A DNA stretch of 64,000 nucleotides. It comes from Pseudanabaena sp. Lineage in GTDB: Bacteria; Cyanobacteriota; Cyanobacteriia; Pseudanabaenales; Pseudanabaenaceae. Positions 32,486 through 42,010 of the stretch are shown in pieces. The notes beneath the pieces were generated by a model. That model was not told the DNA's origin and ran no database searches. It worked only from the letters and a program-made list of their open reading frames with translations. The stretch lies in assembly GCA_003249015.1 (NCBI GenBank), contig QBLS01000020.1:1-64000 (forward strand), written 5' to 3'. The translations under genes were made by a program, and so were the position numbers. Position 1 is the stretch's first letter. Every line of letters begins with the position of its first letter.

Positions 32486-33937
32486 TTACTTGACCCGTTT
32501 TACCGTTAGTTGATAAGCGCCCTGACCTGAAGCATCAAAGGCATTAACGATCGCGCGATAGGTGCCAGTAACAGGCAACTCAAGGGTCATACTTGCTTGC
32601 TTACGGCTGGGTAAGCCATTGTTTTCTTGCACGACCTGTTGGTTAGGAGAAAATAGAACTAAATAAGGATGAAAGTCAGTACTATTTAAATCAATCTGGA
32701 TCACTTGTCCAGCTTGACCACTAAAACTGACGGTGTCGAAGCGACTACCATCCCTTGCCAAAACCCGACTCGACAAACCAAGTACACCATTCTTTTGCAA
32801 TAGCACTTGGCGATCGCCTGAGGGACTTGAGGGAGCAGATACAAAGTTATTAGCTAAACGGCTAGAAAGAATGAACGAGCCAGTTTGACCAACTTCGTAG
32901 GAATTTGCATAGAGTGTATATCTGCCTGTAATTGGTAATGTCACGACAATTCGGGCATTTTTACCACCAGCACTATCATCATCTTCGGCGATTTTTCGTC
33001 CAGCCGAGTCAAACAGCACTAGGTAAGGATCAATTCCATTACCACGCATTTCGATAATGATAGATTGTCCCGCCTGTCCCTGAAATTGATAGGCTTTGAA
33101 ATAACTACCATCGGGAAGTGTATTGTCTGATGGAGTTAAAACTGAAGAAATGGCATTACCACCAATAGAAATCACGGTTGGGCTAGCGATGGATACTGCT
33201 GGTCTAGAACTTCCAGAATTATTGGCGATCGCTCCCTGTCTTGCGGAGGCGATGAATTTTTGAACCGTATCGGCTTCAATTGCTAAGCCAATGCCACTGC
33301 TAGCCGAGTTAGCCGTAAATATGGCAGTATTTACGCCAACCAATTCACCACGACTATTTAGTAATGGGCCCCCAGAGTTTCCAGGATTAAGAGCGGCATC
33401 AGTTTGTAAAAGATTGCGATCGCGATCAATGCGGCTGATGATGCCCGTAGTTAAAGTCCCCGCAAATCTGCCAAAGGGATTACCGATCGCAAAAGCTCTT
33501 TGACCAACTTGAATACTACTGGATCTTGCCAGAGGAATCGTTGGCAGATTAACTTTTACGTCCTCTAGGCGAATAATGGCTAGGTCAGGATTGCGACTAC
33601 TGGCGATGACTATGCCACGAAATTGACGCTTGTCGCTGAGGGTTACATTAACGACATTTGCACCACGCACCACATGGGCATTGGTCAAAACTAATCCCTT
33701 GGGGTCAATAATCGAGCCACTGCCATTGCCACTACGTGACTGAATCGAGACGACTGCGGGGCTAGCTGATTTATAAACACGAATATTTGTATCTTCATCG
33801 GTTTGAGCAACCACAGATGGAGGCGCAATCACAGGAGGCAAGGCGATCACGCCCACGCTTCCACATAGCGCTAAACTCGATATTAAAATCTTTTCAACAA
33901 GTTTGTTTTTCACTAAACTATCCTCGGTCACAGTCAT
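32486..33937 (-). CDS. HtrA-like trypsin-type protease with two PPC domains
   Basis: An exported serine protease of 483 residues. After a signal segment (about 16-45) comes a trypsin fold with the catalytic triad His88 (VLTNAHVV), Asp118 (NPDLAI) and Ser188 (NPGNSGGPL). Unlike standard DegP/HtrA it has no PDZ domain. Two bacterial pre-peptidase C-terminal (PPC) repeats follow (about 265-360 and 380-480), each with the FDSAGRKIAEDDD- or FSPNQQVVQENNG-type loop. PPC domains usually bind substrates or the cell surface. It is a lone minus-strand gene. Confidence 0.87.
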   Translation of the reverse strand: MTVTEDSLVKNKLVEKILISSLALCGSVGVIALPPVIAPPSVVAQTDEDTNIRVYKSASPAVVSIQSRSGNGSGSIIDPKGLVLTNAHVVRGANVVNVTLSDKRQFRGIVIASSRNPDLAIIRLEDVKVNLPTIPLARSSSIQVGQRAFAIGNPFGRFAGTLTTGIISRIDRDRNLLQTDAALNPGNSGGPLLNSRGELVGVNTAIFTANSASSGIGLAIEADTVQKFIASARQGAIANNSGSSRPAVSIASPTVISIGGNAISSVLTPSDNTLPDGSYFKAYQFQGQAGQSIIIEMRGNGIDPYLVLFDSAGRKIAEDDDSAGGKNARIVVTLPITGRYTLYANSYEVGQTGSFILSSRLANNFVSAPSSPSGDRQVLLQKNGVLGLSSRVLARDGSRFDTVSFSGQAGQVIQIDLNSTDFHPYLVLFSPNQQVVQENNGLPSRKQASMTLELPVTGTYRAIVNAFDASGQGAYQLTVKRVK

Positions 33938-33965
33938 TACAGCCTATTGAGACTTTGAGTAGTAC

Positions 33966-34042
33966 AGAGAGATTCTGGGAAGATCCGCTCTGCAACGCTT
34001 TCCAAAATCTTTCTGGGTTTTAATTAAGCAAAAAGCGCTGTA
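33966..34042 (-). repeat. leader plus imperfect hairpin (instance 6, minus strand)
   Basis: On the minus strand TACAGCGCTTTTTGCTT (34042-34026) precedes an imperfect hairpin (AGAAAGATTTTGGAAAG against AGAGAGATTCTGGGAAG) at about 33966-34013. The 455-base gap from 33938 to 34392 also holds a GGATTTGTT hairpin at 34099-34135 and an ATTGTA..TACAAT hairpin at 34341-34374, but no gene. Confidence 0.55.
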
Positions 34043-34416
34043 TCTATATTAATCAAGAAGATCACAACACTGTAGCGTTTATCAATCTAGTGAAGTGCGG
34101 ATTTGTTGTCCCGCCGAAGGTTGGGGAACAAATCCTTGTACCTCGCTTGCTTTAATAGCGATATATTCTTTTACTTAAAATCATCACTGGATTTGTTTCT
34201 TAGTTTACAAAAGTGAATATTTTTATCCTTAGTAATCTCACAATTCATTTAGGATTGCTATAGTTTCCAAAGACATTATTACTAAATTTTGCGATCGTAT
34301 ACATCACCTGAAGTAACTAAAAAATCTGTAACAGTAGTTAATTGTAGGGAGCGGCTGCGCCGCCCACTTACAATCAATCAGTAAGTAGAAGGTTGACATT
34401 GTTTAATCGTTTAATC

Positions 34417-35238
34417 ATGCTAAATATTAATCCTGTTCAAAAAATTGGTCATTTGATGGCAATAGATGATCAAGGATATCTAGTTAATGAATGTAGCTGG
34501 CAATCCATTCAATCACCTTGGACTGATTGCGTGGAAGCGCTGAGAAATCTATGCGTAGAAGAATTTGGCGATCGCTTGCATAGTTTATATTTGCGTGGCT
34601 CAGTGCCTCGTGGTCAAGGGATCTTGAATATTTCTGACTTAGATAGCGTGGCAATTTTTCGGCAAAAAGTAACACCTGAAATGATAGCTACAATAAATAG
34701 CCTTGAATCTCAATTGGAGAAGCAATTTAAATTTTGTCAAAAGATAGAAATTAGTTTCGCCGAACGTAATTACGTGCAAGAAGATATTTATTGGCAAGCA
34801 ATTTTACAGACTCAAGGTTTATGCATTTACGGCGAAGATATGCGATCGCAATTTCCACGTTTTAAGCCAAGTCTTGATTTAGTAAGTCATGCCTTTCAGA
34901 TTGCAGAAGACATCGCGGAGACTCAAACTATACTGCGGCAAACTCCTAAACAATTCCATAATTTTGATGCAACTATCAAACAAAGATGTCTTTGGATTAA
35001 TAAGCGTATTGTTCGTACTGGATTTGAGTTGGTGATGCTCAGAGAAAATTCTTTCACCCGCGATCTTTATCCTTGCTATGAGAGATTTGCAAAGCATTTT
35101 CCTGCTCAAAGCAAACTAATGTATAAGTCTCTAGAATTGGCTATTCAGCCATCTAGCGATCGCGATGGACTACTAATGTTTCTCAGTCATTTTGGAAGCT
35201 GGTTAGCATCTGAAGTTAACAGAACTTTTAATAATTAG
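34417..35238 (+). CDS. nucleotidyltransferase-domain protein
   Basis: About 273 residues from ATG 34417; a TTG at 34393 would add eight. A polymerase-beta-type nucleotidyltransferase core is visible: LYLRGSVPRGQG followed by SDLDSVAIF (GS..R, then DLD metal ligands), with a third acidic strand at KIEISFAER. The C-terminal part is helical and may be a nucleic-acid or substrate-binding domain. Aminoglycoside-type adenylyltransferases share this layout, but the substrate cannot be assigned. Confidence 0.75.
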   Translation: MLNINPVQKIGHLMAIDDQGYLVNECSWQSIQSPWTDCVEALRNLCVEEFGDRLHSLYLRGSVPRGQGILNISDLDSVAIFRQKVTPEMIATINSLESQLEKQFKFCQKIEISFAERNYVQEDIYWQAILQTQGLCIYGEDMRSQFPRFKPSLDLVSHAFQIAEDIAETQTILRQTPKQFHNFDATIKQRCLWINKRIVRTGFELVMLRENSFTRDLYPCYERFAKHFPAQSKLMYKSLELAIQPSSDRDGLLMFLSHFGSWLASEVNRTFNN

Positions 35239-35291
35239 GAAGGTCATTCCGCCCGCTTTGCAAACAGAACAATCTCCTTGGTTTTAGGGCA

Positions 35292-35335
35292 GCTTCGACT
35301 TCGCTCAGCTAACGTTGGCTGAGCGAAGTCGAAGC
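35292..35335. repeat. TTCGACTTCGCTCAGC-type inverted repeat
   Basis: The arms GCTTCGACTTCGCTCAGC and complement (one mismatch) surround TAACGTTG. It lies between two convergent genes, directly ahead of the stop of the oxygenase gene. Confidence 0.8.
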
Positions 35336-35340
35336 CTCTT

Positions 35341-36504
35341 CTAGCTTTTTACTAATAGGATTCCTTCTGTAACTAAATGGGTAAGTAGGGGAATCACCTC
35401 TAACTCTAAGTCCAGATCGGGCGACCAGTCTGCCATGTCTAAAATACTAAAACTGGACTGCTGAAATAACTTCTTAATGACGCTAAGCGGTAAGCCTGTA
35501 ATCGTGATTTGCTTGGAACCAACTGTGACTTGATAACATTCTTCTTGGGAATCCTCTGTGGTAATAATAGCAATCTCAATACGTTGGGATTTTAATAGTA
35601 TAAATTCAGTTTCTAAGCCCTGATCAAAAATATTAAAACCTAATTGTGCAGGCAATGAAAAAGGTGCGACAGGTTGAATCTCAGTTTGTAGATTGCTCAG
35701 ATATTTCTGGATTAAATCTGGTTGTTGTAAGTATTCAATTAAACTTTGCTGAAGCTCTTTTAAATGATGTTCTCGATCTTGCTCATTGCCATCCAAACTT
35801 AAAGGCAAATTTTGTCGCCATATCGGTTGATTTTGTAATTCTGAACTAAGCCACTGGAGCCAGTTCATACCCACAAAGCAGTTGATACCAATAGTAAGAT
35901 GTAAAGAAGGAATCTCCCCTGCGATCGCATAGTGCCAATGACCACGTGGGATATATAGGCAGTCTCCTTGACGCATTACACATTGGAGATAGGGCGGCTG
36001 ATCGGGTGGTAAATGATCGGGCGATCGCGTCTCCGATGTGGGGAATTTAAAGGTGTCTGGAAAAATAAACCATTCTTTTTCGCCTTCAATTTGTAAAATC
36101 ATTACATCATGGCTGTCGTAATGGCTGCTAAAGCCCCGTTGCTGTGCAGGGGAGCAATACAAATTGGTCTGCACTGGATGTCCGATTTCGTGACATAATT
36201 CTTTAGCTAAGCTGGCTAATGCAGGTATGTTTTCATCAATTCCATTGATAACTAAAGTTGCCCCCTGCCGAAAATGACTATGCCAGTCACGCCGACTACC
36301 CTCCGTCAAAGCCTGTCCATCTAAAGAAAAAAATAATTTAGAATCATCCAATTGATGGAAGTTAAGTAAATGATTAAGTTGCTCCCAAGAGAAGAGATGA
36401 GCAAACTTGTGGCGATCGCTTGCGGGAATGTGAACAGCCTGTCGAGTCCAGTTTTGGCGCAGAAAATTTTTTACTGAATAGGGAGCAATAAGATATTCCA
36501 GCAT
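35341..36504 (-). CDS. JmjC/cupin-like 2-oxoglutarate oxygenase (RoxA type)
   Basis: A 387-residue protein in the ribosomal oxygenase/cupin-like group. Iron-ligand candidates are His and Asp in SSHYDSHDVM and the distal His in PRGHWHYA, with EKEWFIF in between. ATG 36504 (MLEYLIAPYS) is more convincing than the upstream GTG 36537. Bacterial RoxA hydroxylates a ribosomal protein arginine; the target here is unknown. The C-terminal third (about 270-387) resembles the winged-helix tail of that family. Confidence 0.8.
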   Translation of the reverse strand: MLEYLIAPYSVKNFLRQNWTRQAVHIPASDRHKFAHLFSWEQLNHLLNFHQLDDSKLFFSLDGQALTEGSRRDWHSHFRQGATLVINGIDENIPALASLAKELCHEIGHPVQTNLYCSPAQQRGFSSHYDSHDVMILQIEGEKEWFIFPDTFKFPTSETRSPDHLPPDQPPYLQCVMRQGDCLYIPRGHWHYAIAGEIPSLHLTIGINCFVGMNWLQWLSSELQNQPIWRQNLPLSLDGNEQDREHHLKELQQSLIEYLQQPDLIQKYLSNLQTEIQPVAPFSLPAQLGFNIFDQGLETEFILLKSQRIEIAIITTEDSQEECYQVTVGSKQITITGLPLSVIKKLFQQSSFSILDMADWSPDLDLELEVIPLLTHLVTEGILLVKS

Positions 36505-36537
36505 ATCGGAATTACTATAAGTTTGGTGATGACACAC

Positions 36538-36580
36538 TAAAAGCTGGGAGTACTCGCTATGTGAGCACTCCCAGCTTTTA
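36538..36580. terminator. hairpin between the secreted protein gene and the oxygenase gene
   Basis: The arms TAAAAGCTGGGAGT and complement enclose CTCGCTATGTGAG. Ends in AGAG rather than a T-run, so termination is uncertain. Confidence 0.55.
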
Positions 36581-36587
36581 AGAGTTA

Positions 36588-36977
36588 CTAACGCACAACG
36601 CGGATAATACGAATCTGAGTTTGGGTATTGGTTCTGATAGGAGTCGGCAACGGGGTTGGTCTGACAATAACTACGGGACGCACAGGATGGACTACACGCA
36701 CAGGTTGACGATTTCCAGAGTTTCTCTGGTTGTCGTAATCCTTTTTGCCCTTGTCGCTATTGCGTTTGTTGTCACGGTTACGTTTATTGTCATTGTTGCG
36801 ATCGGCAATTAGTAGTGGTTGCGCGTTTTGGTTTAATTCAACAACTTCAACTTTAATGGGAGACTGACGATTGGATTGATAGCTGCTCGGTTCGGTAACT
36901 GCGGCAAAAGAAGCGATCGGTAAAAATAAAGAAGCCTTGACTCCTAAAAATAGGCTCATTAGCAATTTGGGGTTCAT
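36588..36977 (-). CDS. secreted basic repeat protein, 129 aa
   Basis: ATG 36977 has GGAG eight bases upstream, which decides the start against a TTG at 36989. A signal peptide (LLMSLFLGVKASLFLPIASFA) is followed by a low-complexity Asn/Arg/Lys/Asp region with repeated DNKRN-type units (about 62-90) and a Pro/Val/Arg-rich tail (VRPVVIVRPTPLP). No fold or function is evident. The 280 bases upstream contain two hairpins and no gene. Confidence 0.65.
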   Translation of the reverse strand: MNPKLLMSLFLGVKASLFLPIASFAAVTEPSSYQSNRQSPIKVEVVELNQNAQPLLIADRNNDNKRNRDNKRNSDKGKKDYDNQRNSGNRQPVRVVHPVRPVVIVRPTPLPTPIRTNTQTQIRIIRVVR

Positions 36978-37084
36978 TCTTTTCTCCAAAAATTATAAAG
37001 ATGCCCACTTTCTGTCAAGTAGAAATTAACAGACATAGTAGAACTCCATGGCTAGACCTTGATATGGAAGTTTTAGTTCCCTTT

Positions 37085-37118
37085 CATGCAAATTCACAAA
37101 AGCGAAACTACACTTTTG
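37085..37118. repeat. TTCACAAAA hairpin
   Basis: AATTCACAAAAG and its near-complement CTTTTGTGAATT flank CGAAACTACA. A similar hairpin lies at 32433-32463 and a half copy at about 57470. Confidence 0.65.
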
Positions 37119-37169
37119 TGAATTAAAAAACAAACCCAGTATGATTTTCCAAACCAAGAAATAGCTAAG

Positions 37170-37218
37170 TCTCAATAATTGAATGGCGGCGCATCGCGCC
37201 GCCATTCAATTATTGAGA
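37170..37218. repeat. class A hairpin, perfect 23-bp arms
   Basis: TCTCAATAATTGAATGGCGG continues to CGC; the exact complement follows an ATC triloop. A second hairpin (TAACATCAAAG..) lies at 37222-37255, right at the stop of the PstS-like gene. Confidence 0.85.
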
Positions 37219-37258
37219 ACTAACATCAAAGCGTTGCAAAGCAACACTTTGATGTTGT

Positions 37259-38272
37259 TTAGAGTGGTACAAATCCTGCGCTAGTGACAATTTCTTGTCC
37301 ACGAGGAGATAGGGTAAAGTCAATGAATTCTTTGACAACAGGGCTAATTTTGCGCTGCACTACTAAGGAAATTACTCGACTAATTGGATATTTGCCACTT
37401 TTAATCATTTCCATATCTGTCGGCAAAGCTCCATTAACAGGCACGATTTTAATGATTTCCTGCCCTACTGCTTGGGAGACGGTGGTGTAACTAATACCGT
37501 TATCACCTAAGGCTTGCAGGATCGCTGTGGTTTCATCCCTCGGCCAAGTAATAAAATTGTTGCTATCAGGGGCAAAGGGTTCGTCACTTAAAACGATGCT
37601 ATGAAATAGGCTTTGGGTTCCGCTTGCCTTAGCACGATTGATCACCTTGATCGGCTGATCTGCGCCCCCAACCTGTGACCAATTGGTAATTTTGCCTTGG
37701 TAAATATCTTTGAGTTGCGCCATAGTTAACTCGCCATTGAAGGGATTATTAATCCCAATGACGATCGCCAAAGCATCACGGGCGATCGGCACAGCCCGCA
37801 GCCCTTTGGTGACTTCTTCGGCACTAAGCGATCGCGAGTTAGCCGCAATTAAAATTTGATTATTCAGTAGCGCCGCAATCCCTTTATTACTTCCATTTGG
37901 TCTGCCATCGGGTAGACCATAGGTTGATGGTGTCGATGGATTTTTTTGGGAATAGCCTGCCTGTAATTGCTTCATTAGCTTTACCATGGTGACGCTGCCA
38001 TCCATGGTAATTACGGGCGGATTGGGTAAGGATACCTCGAGATCTGGGACTATGGCATCGGGGCTAAGGTTAGAAGAATTGCCAGTTGGCGATGGGCTTG
38101 GGGAATTAGCAATGGGTTGATTTGGTGTTGGTGAAGAAGCCACATTTGGGGATGGGGAAGTAGCAAGATTGGCTGTTGAGTTTGATCTAAAGAGCCAGTA
38201 ACCTCCGCCAGCAAGCCCTGCGCTAATCAGCAACGACAATGCTAGAACCGTAGTTTCTTTACCCTGTGACAT
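37259..38272 (-). CDS. PstS-like phosphate ABC substrate-binding protein
   Basis: A 337-residue exported protein with an N-terminal membrane anchor (VLALSLLISAGLAGGGYWLF), a Pro/Ser-rich linker (about 35-70) and a PBP-type domain. Ligand-site features include ITMDGSVTM (about 88), AIVIGINNPFNGELTM and NRAKASGTQSLFHS, as in PstS proteins. No permease or ATPase genes are adjacent, so it may be a sensor or solitary binder of phosphate or a related oxyanion. Confidence 0.83.
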   Translation of the reverse strand: MSQGKETTVLALSLLISAGLAGGGYWLFRSNSTANLATSPSPNVASSPTPNQPIANSPSPSPTGNSSNLSPDAIVPDLEVSLPNPPVITMDGSVTMVKLMKQLQAGYSQKNPSTPSTYGLPDGRPNGSNKGIAALLNNQILIAANSRSLSAEEVTKGLRAVPIARDALAIVIGINNPFNGELTMAQLKDIYQGKITNWSQVGGADQPIKVINRAKASGTQSLFHSIVLSDEPFAPDSNNFITWPRDETTAILQALGDNGISYTTVSQAVGQEIIKIVPVNGALPTDMEMIKSGKYPISRVISLVVQRKISPVVKEFIDFTLSPRGQEIVTSAGFVPL

Positions 38273-38360
38273 AGGATTATGTTCCTAAAAGATGCTGCAA
38301 TACTTGCCTAACTTTACAGCAAAACCCAGAAAAGTTTTTGAACATGGTGGCTCCGCCACG

Positions 38361-38446
38361 ATGCCCAAATCAAGAAAACTTTGTAAGCTTTGCTAGGCAA
38401 AGCTTACAAAGTTTTTTTGATTTGGGCATAAGCACGAAGCGCTGTA
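38361..38446 (-). repeat. leader plus very long hairpin (instance 7, minus strand)
   Basis: On the minus strand TACAGCGCTTCGTGCTT (38446-38430) leads directly into a hairpin at 38361-38429. Its stem is about 33 bp with minor mismatch (outer ATGCCCAAATCAA, inner AACTTTGTAAGC). The hairpin lies in the open frame upstream of the ResB start, which is why I moved that start downstream. Confidence 0.8.
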
Positions 38447-38484
38447 GGCTAAGATCGAGACTAGAAGTAAACCATAGACATGAC

Positions 38485-39837
38485 GTGTTCCCAAAAATTC
38501 AATTTCACCTTAAACAAATCTGGCGGCATCAGATCGTGGCAATTTTGGCTAACCTCAAAACTGCGATCGCCTTACTATTATTGATAGCTTTGTTTAGTAT
38601 CCTTGGCACAGTCATTGAGCAGGGACAGACCCTCGATTTTTATCGTAACAACTATCCTGAACATCCTGCCTTGTTTGGCTTTTTGTCCTATCAAGTGATT
38701 TTAGCGATCGGGTTAGATCATGTCTATGGCAGTTGGTGGTTTTTGACATTGTTGATTTTATTTGGCACTAGCCTGACTGCCTGTACTTTTAATCGCCAGT
38801 TGCCCATCCTCAAAGCTTCTAAGCGTTGGTTCTATTACACTAAGCCCCAAAGCTTTGCCAAATTACCCCTCGCTACTGAAATTGTGGGTGGTAGCGTGAG
38901 CAGCCTCTCGCAGTCTCTCCAAAATAAAAACTATCAAATCTACCAAACAGGCGATCGCCTTTATGCTCGTAAAGGTTTAGTTGGCAGAGTTGGACCCATC
39001 GTCGTTCATGCCAGTATGCTGTTGGTTTTAGTGGGTTCCATTTGGGGAAGTCTGACTGGTTTTATCGCTCAAGAAATGGTTCCCAGCGGCGATACCTTTC
39101 AAGTTAAAAATATTACGGAAGCAGGAATTTGGTCAGAGCGTCAAGTTCCCAAAGACTGGTCAGTAAGGGTCAATCGCTTTTGGATTGATTACACTCCTAA
39201 GGGCAGTATCGATCAGTTCTATTCTGATCTGTCGGTTTTAGATAAAGATGGAACTGAGGTCGATCGCCAAACAATCCATGTCAATAAACCCCTCAAACAT
39301 AAAGGCGTAACCTTCTATCAGGCAAATTGGGATATCCATGCCGTGAGATTCACCTTAAACAATAGCCCCGTTTTGCAGTTACCTGTTAGTAAATTGGAAT
39401 CTCAAAATGGCGGTCGTCAAGTTTGGGGGACTTGGATTCCCACCAAGCCCGATCTCAGTGCGGGAATTACGCTAATCACGCCCGACTTGCAAGGGACTTT
39501 CTTGATCTATGACGAAAAAGGAAACTTGTTAAATACGGTGCGTACTAATGGAAGTGTGGAAATTAATGGGATTACGTTTACGTTAAAAGAAGCAGTTGGT
39601 AGCACGGGTTTACAAATTAAAGCCGATCCAGGCATTCCCATTGTCTATGCGGGATTTGGACTATTGATGTTAGGTGTAATCATGAGTTACGTCAGTCACT
39701 CTCAGATTTGGGCTTTACAGGTGGGCGATCGCTTATTTGTGGGTGGCAAGACCAATCGCGCTCAAGTTAGCTTTGAGTCAGAACTAATCGAAATCACCAA
39801 TCAGGTTACAAGCCAAGTTACTGCTATGGCGATGTGA
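38485..39837 (+). CDS. cytochrome c biogenesis protein ResB/Ccs1
   Basis: This membrane protein works with CcsA in system II attachment of haem to c-type cytochromes on the thylakoid or plasma membrane. About 450 residues from GTG 38485. The frame extends to 38338 but that part lies in a repeat hairpin. Features: first helix [21 protein letters not shown], then ACTFNRQLP between helices, [14 protein letters not shown], a large soluble loop and a last helix [20 protein letters not shown]. CcsA is not in the window. Confidence 0.88.
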   Translation: MFPKIQFHLKQIWRHQIVAILANLKTAIALLLLIALFSILGTVIEQGQTLDFYRNNYPEHPALFGFLSYQVILAIGLDHVYGSWWFLTLLILFGTSLTACTFNRQLPILKASKRWFYYTKPQSFAKLPLATEIVGGSVSSLSQSLQNKNYQIYQTGDRLYARKGLVGRVGPIVVHASMLLVLVGSIWGSLTGFIAQEMVPSGDTFQVKNITEAGIWSERQVPKDWSVRVNRFWIDYTPKGSIDQFYSDLSVLDKDGTEVDRQTIHVNKPLKHKGVTFYQANWDIHAVRFTLNNSPVLQLPVSKLESQNGGRQVWGTWIPTKPDLSAGITLITPDLQGTFLIYDEKGNLLNTVRTNGSVEINGITFTLKEAVGSTGLQIKADPGIPIVYAGFGLLMLGVIMSYVSHSQIWALQVGDRLFVGGKTNRAQVSFESELIEITNQVTSQVTAMAM

Positions 39838-39863
39838 TTGATAATGCCCCATCCAGTTAGTAG

Positions 39864-39916
39864 GGCTTCGACTTCGCTCAACCATTGATATAAGCTGGCT
39901 GAGCGAAGTCGAAGCC
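39864..39916. repeat. TTCGACTTCGCTCAGC-type inverted repeat
   Basis: The arms GGCTTCGACTTCGCTCA and complement surround about 14 bases (ACCATTGATATAAG). It lies between the convergent ResB and antiporter genes. Confidence 0.8.
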
Positions 39917-39922
39917 TTTCCT

Positions 39923-41899
39923 TTATGGTTTATTTTTGAGAATATCCTTTGCCATGTTCAAAAAGTAATCGGGACTATCAGCACCATTGTTTGCACTGCG
40001 GCGATCGCTATCGTTTGTCTTTTGGGCAATATCGAGGTCAGAAAGCACCACTGGCGTGATATCCAGCGTATTGGGAGATAAAACCTCCGATGGTGCAGGG
40101 GAGAGCGTCTTCGGTGTATGTAGCAAGTAGACAATGCGATCGCCTGCTTGCCATGTCACATCCACAGACACGATCTGCAATTGTTCTTTTCTCTCAAATA
40201 TCAGGGGTAATAATATTCCCGCGTTGAACATCGTATTAAAACTATTTAACTGATACTGAATATCTTGATCAGTGATGAAAATTTCACCGACCCGAACTTC
40301 TCTTTGGAGAATATATTGATTCCAAGATTTAATCGGAACCCGATCGCTAAAGGCTTGCTGTACCGATATATTTTCTTCGCGATCATTACTATCTAATTCG
40401 CCACTGCGGACATATACTGCAAATACTTTGGGCGGCTTAAACTCCTTTACCACCAACTGAGCGATCACAATATTTACGTCAGTGTTCACCGTCAGCGCTA
40501 CAAAAGTTCCCACAGAATCCAGTCCCGCATCAGCGAGGGACTTGGCATCTAGCCCATTACTGACAAAAGCGGGAATATCATACTCAGCCGCTTGTTTGCA
40601 AAGTTCAGCACTCGTATCAATCACCGATACCCTTTGACCATTGGCTTGAAATAATCGCGCAATCAATACACCAATGGGATTACTGCCGACAATCACTAAT
40701 CCAGAAATATCAGGTTGATTTAGCCCCAATAACTTGGCGACAAATTTTGCAGAAAGCCCCTGTAAAAATACAGTCATGGCGATCGTCAAAAACACCAGAG
40801 CCTTAATCGATTCACCACCATTAACGCCCCGCTCGGTCAATAAAATCGAAAATAAAGAAGCCACCGAAGCCGCCACAATTCCCCTTGGCGCACACCAAGC
40901 CATGAAAGCTTTTTGTCGCCATGTAAAGCTACTATTCCAAGTGCTAATAATCACATTGAGCGGTCGCACCACAAACATCAAAAATAGAACTGTTTTTACT
41001 CCATCCCAACCCAAAGCGAAGATACTCGGAATGGAGAGATTAGCTGATAGCAGAATAAACAAAACCGACACAATCAAGGCGACAAGCTGACTTTTAAACT
41101 TAAGCAAAGCGCGATTATTCGGTACTTCTGAGGCTCGAAGCACAATCCCCATAACCACAACAGCCGTTAATCCAGATTCACTTTGAATTGTCTGGGCGAT
41201 CCCAAATACACCCAACACTGCCGCCACCACCACCGCACTTTTGGTGTCTTCAGCCAAGAAAGTTGCCCGTTGCAAAAAAACACCCAAGAGCCAGCCTGCG
41301 ATCGCACCGATCGCACCACCCACTCCCAACCGTATGCCCAAATCACTAACTACGGCAAAAGCCCCTGCGGTGGTATTCAGTGCAACATCCAGAACAACAA
41401 CTGCCAGCACAGAACCGATCGCATCTATTAATACCCCCTCCCCTTCCAAGATTGTCGCTAGTCGGCGATCAAGTCCCACTTCCTCAATAATCGGATTTAC
41501 CACCGTGGGGCCCGTCACCACGACTAACGCTGCATACAGAAAAGCGATCGTCCAAGGAAACTCACTAAACCAGTAAGCCGCAAATCCACCACCGATGAGG
41601 GTAATCAAAGCGCCAATCGTAATTAAATTACGCAGGCTTTCCGAAACTTTTCCTAAATCCTTAAGCTGTAAATTTAATCCTCCATCAAATAAGATCAAAG
41701 CCACCGAAATAGAGACGATCGCTTCTAGCCCATCACCTAAACCCCTTGGTTGCACAAGATTAAGCCCATCACCCCCCAGAGCCACCCCAAAAATCAATAA
41801 AAAAACAATACTGGGAACTCGAAAAAAGTTGGCAATTACTCGCGCCGCAATACCTGCCACGATCGCAATAATAATGATTAGGGAGAGGGAGCCTTCCAT
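39923..41899 (-). CDS. cation/proton antiporter with TrkA-N domain
   Basis: A 658-residue membrane protein with about 12-13 helices in the first 390 residues (family motif FDGGLNL at about 72-78, TDIG-free CPA type). It is followed by a nucleotide-binding Rossmann RCK/TrkA-N domain (GLVIVGSNPIGVLIARLF, about 397-414) and a C-terminal TrkA-C-like part. It probably exchanges Na or K for protons, with NAD(H) or nucleotide control by the RCK domain. Ion choice is not readable. Start ATG 41899. Confidence 0.9.
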   Translation of the reverse strand: MEGSLSLIIIIAIVAGIAARVIANFFRVPSIVFLLIFGVALGGDGLNLVQPRGLGDGLEAIVSISVALILFDGGLNLQLKDLGKVSESLRNLITIGALITLIGGGFAAYWFSEFPWTIAFLYAALVVVTGPTVVNPIIEEVGLDRRLATILEGEGVLIDAIGSVLAVVVLDVALNTTAGAFAVVSDLGIRLGVGGAIGAIAGWLLGVFLQRATFLAEDTKSAVVVAAVLGVFGIAQTIQSESGLTAVVVMGIVLRASEVPNNRALLKFKSQLVALIVSVLFILLSANLSIPSIFALGWDGVKTVLFLMFVVRPLNVIISTWNSSFTWRQKAFMAWCAPRGIVAASVASLFSILLTERGVNGGESIKALVFLTIAMTVFLQGLSAKFVAKLLGLNQPDISGLVIVGSNPIGVLIARLFQANGQRVSVIDTSAELCKQAAEYDIPAFVSNGLDAKSLADAGLDSVGTFVALTVNTDVNIVIAQLVVKEFKPPKVFAVYVRSGELDSNDREENISVQQAFSDRVPIKSWNQYILQREVRVGEIFITDQDIQYQLNSFNTMFNAGILLPLIFERKEQLQIVSVDVTWQAGDRIVYLLHTPKTLSPAPSEVLSPNTLDITPVVLSDLDIAQKTNDSDRRSANNGADSPDYFLNMAKDILKNKP

Positions 41900-41944
41900 T
41901 CTAAGATCAACGTTTACGGGCTGTAGTTCTAAACCAAAATTATT

Positions 41945-41982
41945 TTTTTGAAAGCTCGCCGTAGGCGAGCTTTCAAAAAATG
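41945..41982. terminator. hairpin between Ppx/GppA and antiporter genes
   Basis: Perfect arms (TTTTTTGAAAGCTCGCC and complement) surround GTA. On either strand a T-rich arm completes the stem, so it could terminate the minus-strand Ppx/GppA transcript. Confidence 0.65.
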
Positions 41983-42010
41983 ATTCAGTAAATAGAGCGA
42001 GGCTCTACTA

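Noticed and set aside
38338-38484. N-terminal extension of ResB from 38338
   Set aside because: It passes through a 69-base hairpin and leaves about 50 hydrophilic residues before the usual first helix; the GTG at 38485 fits the family better.
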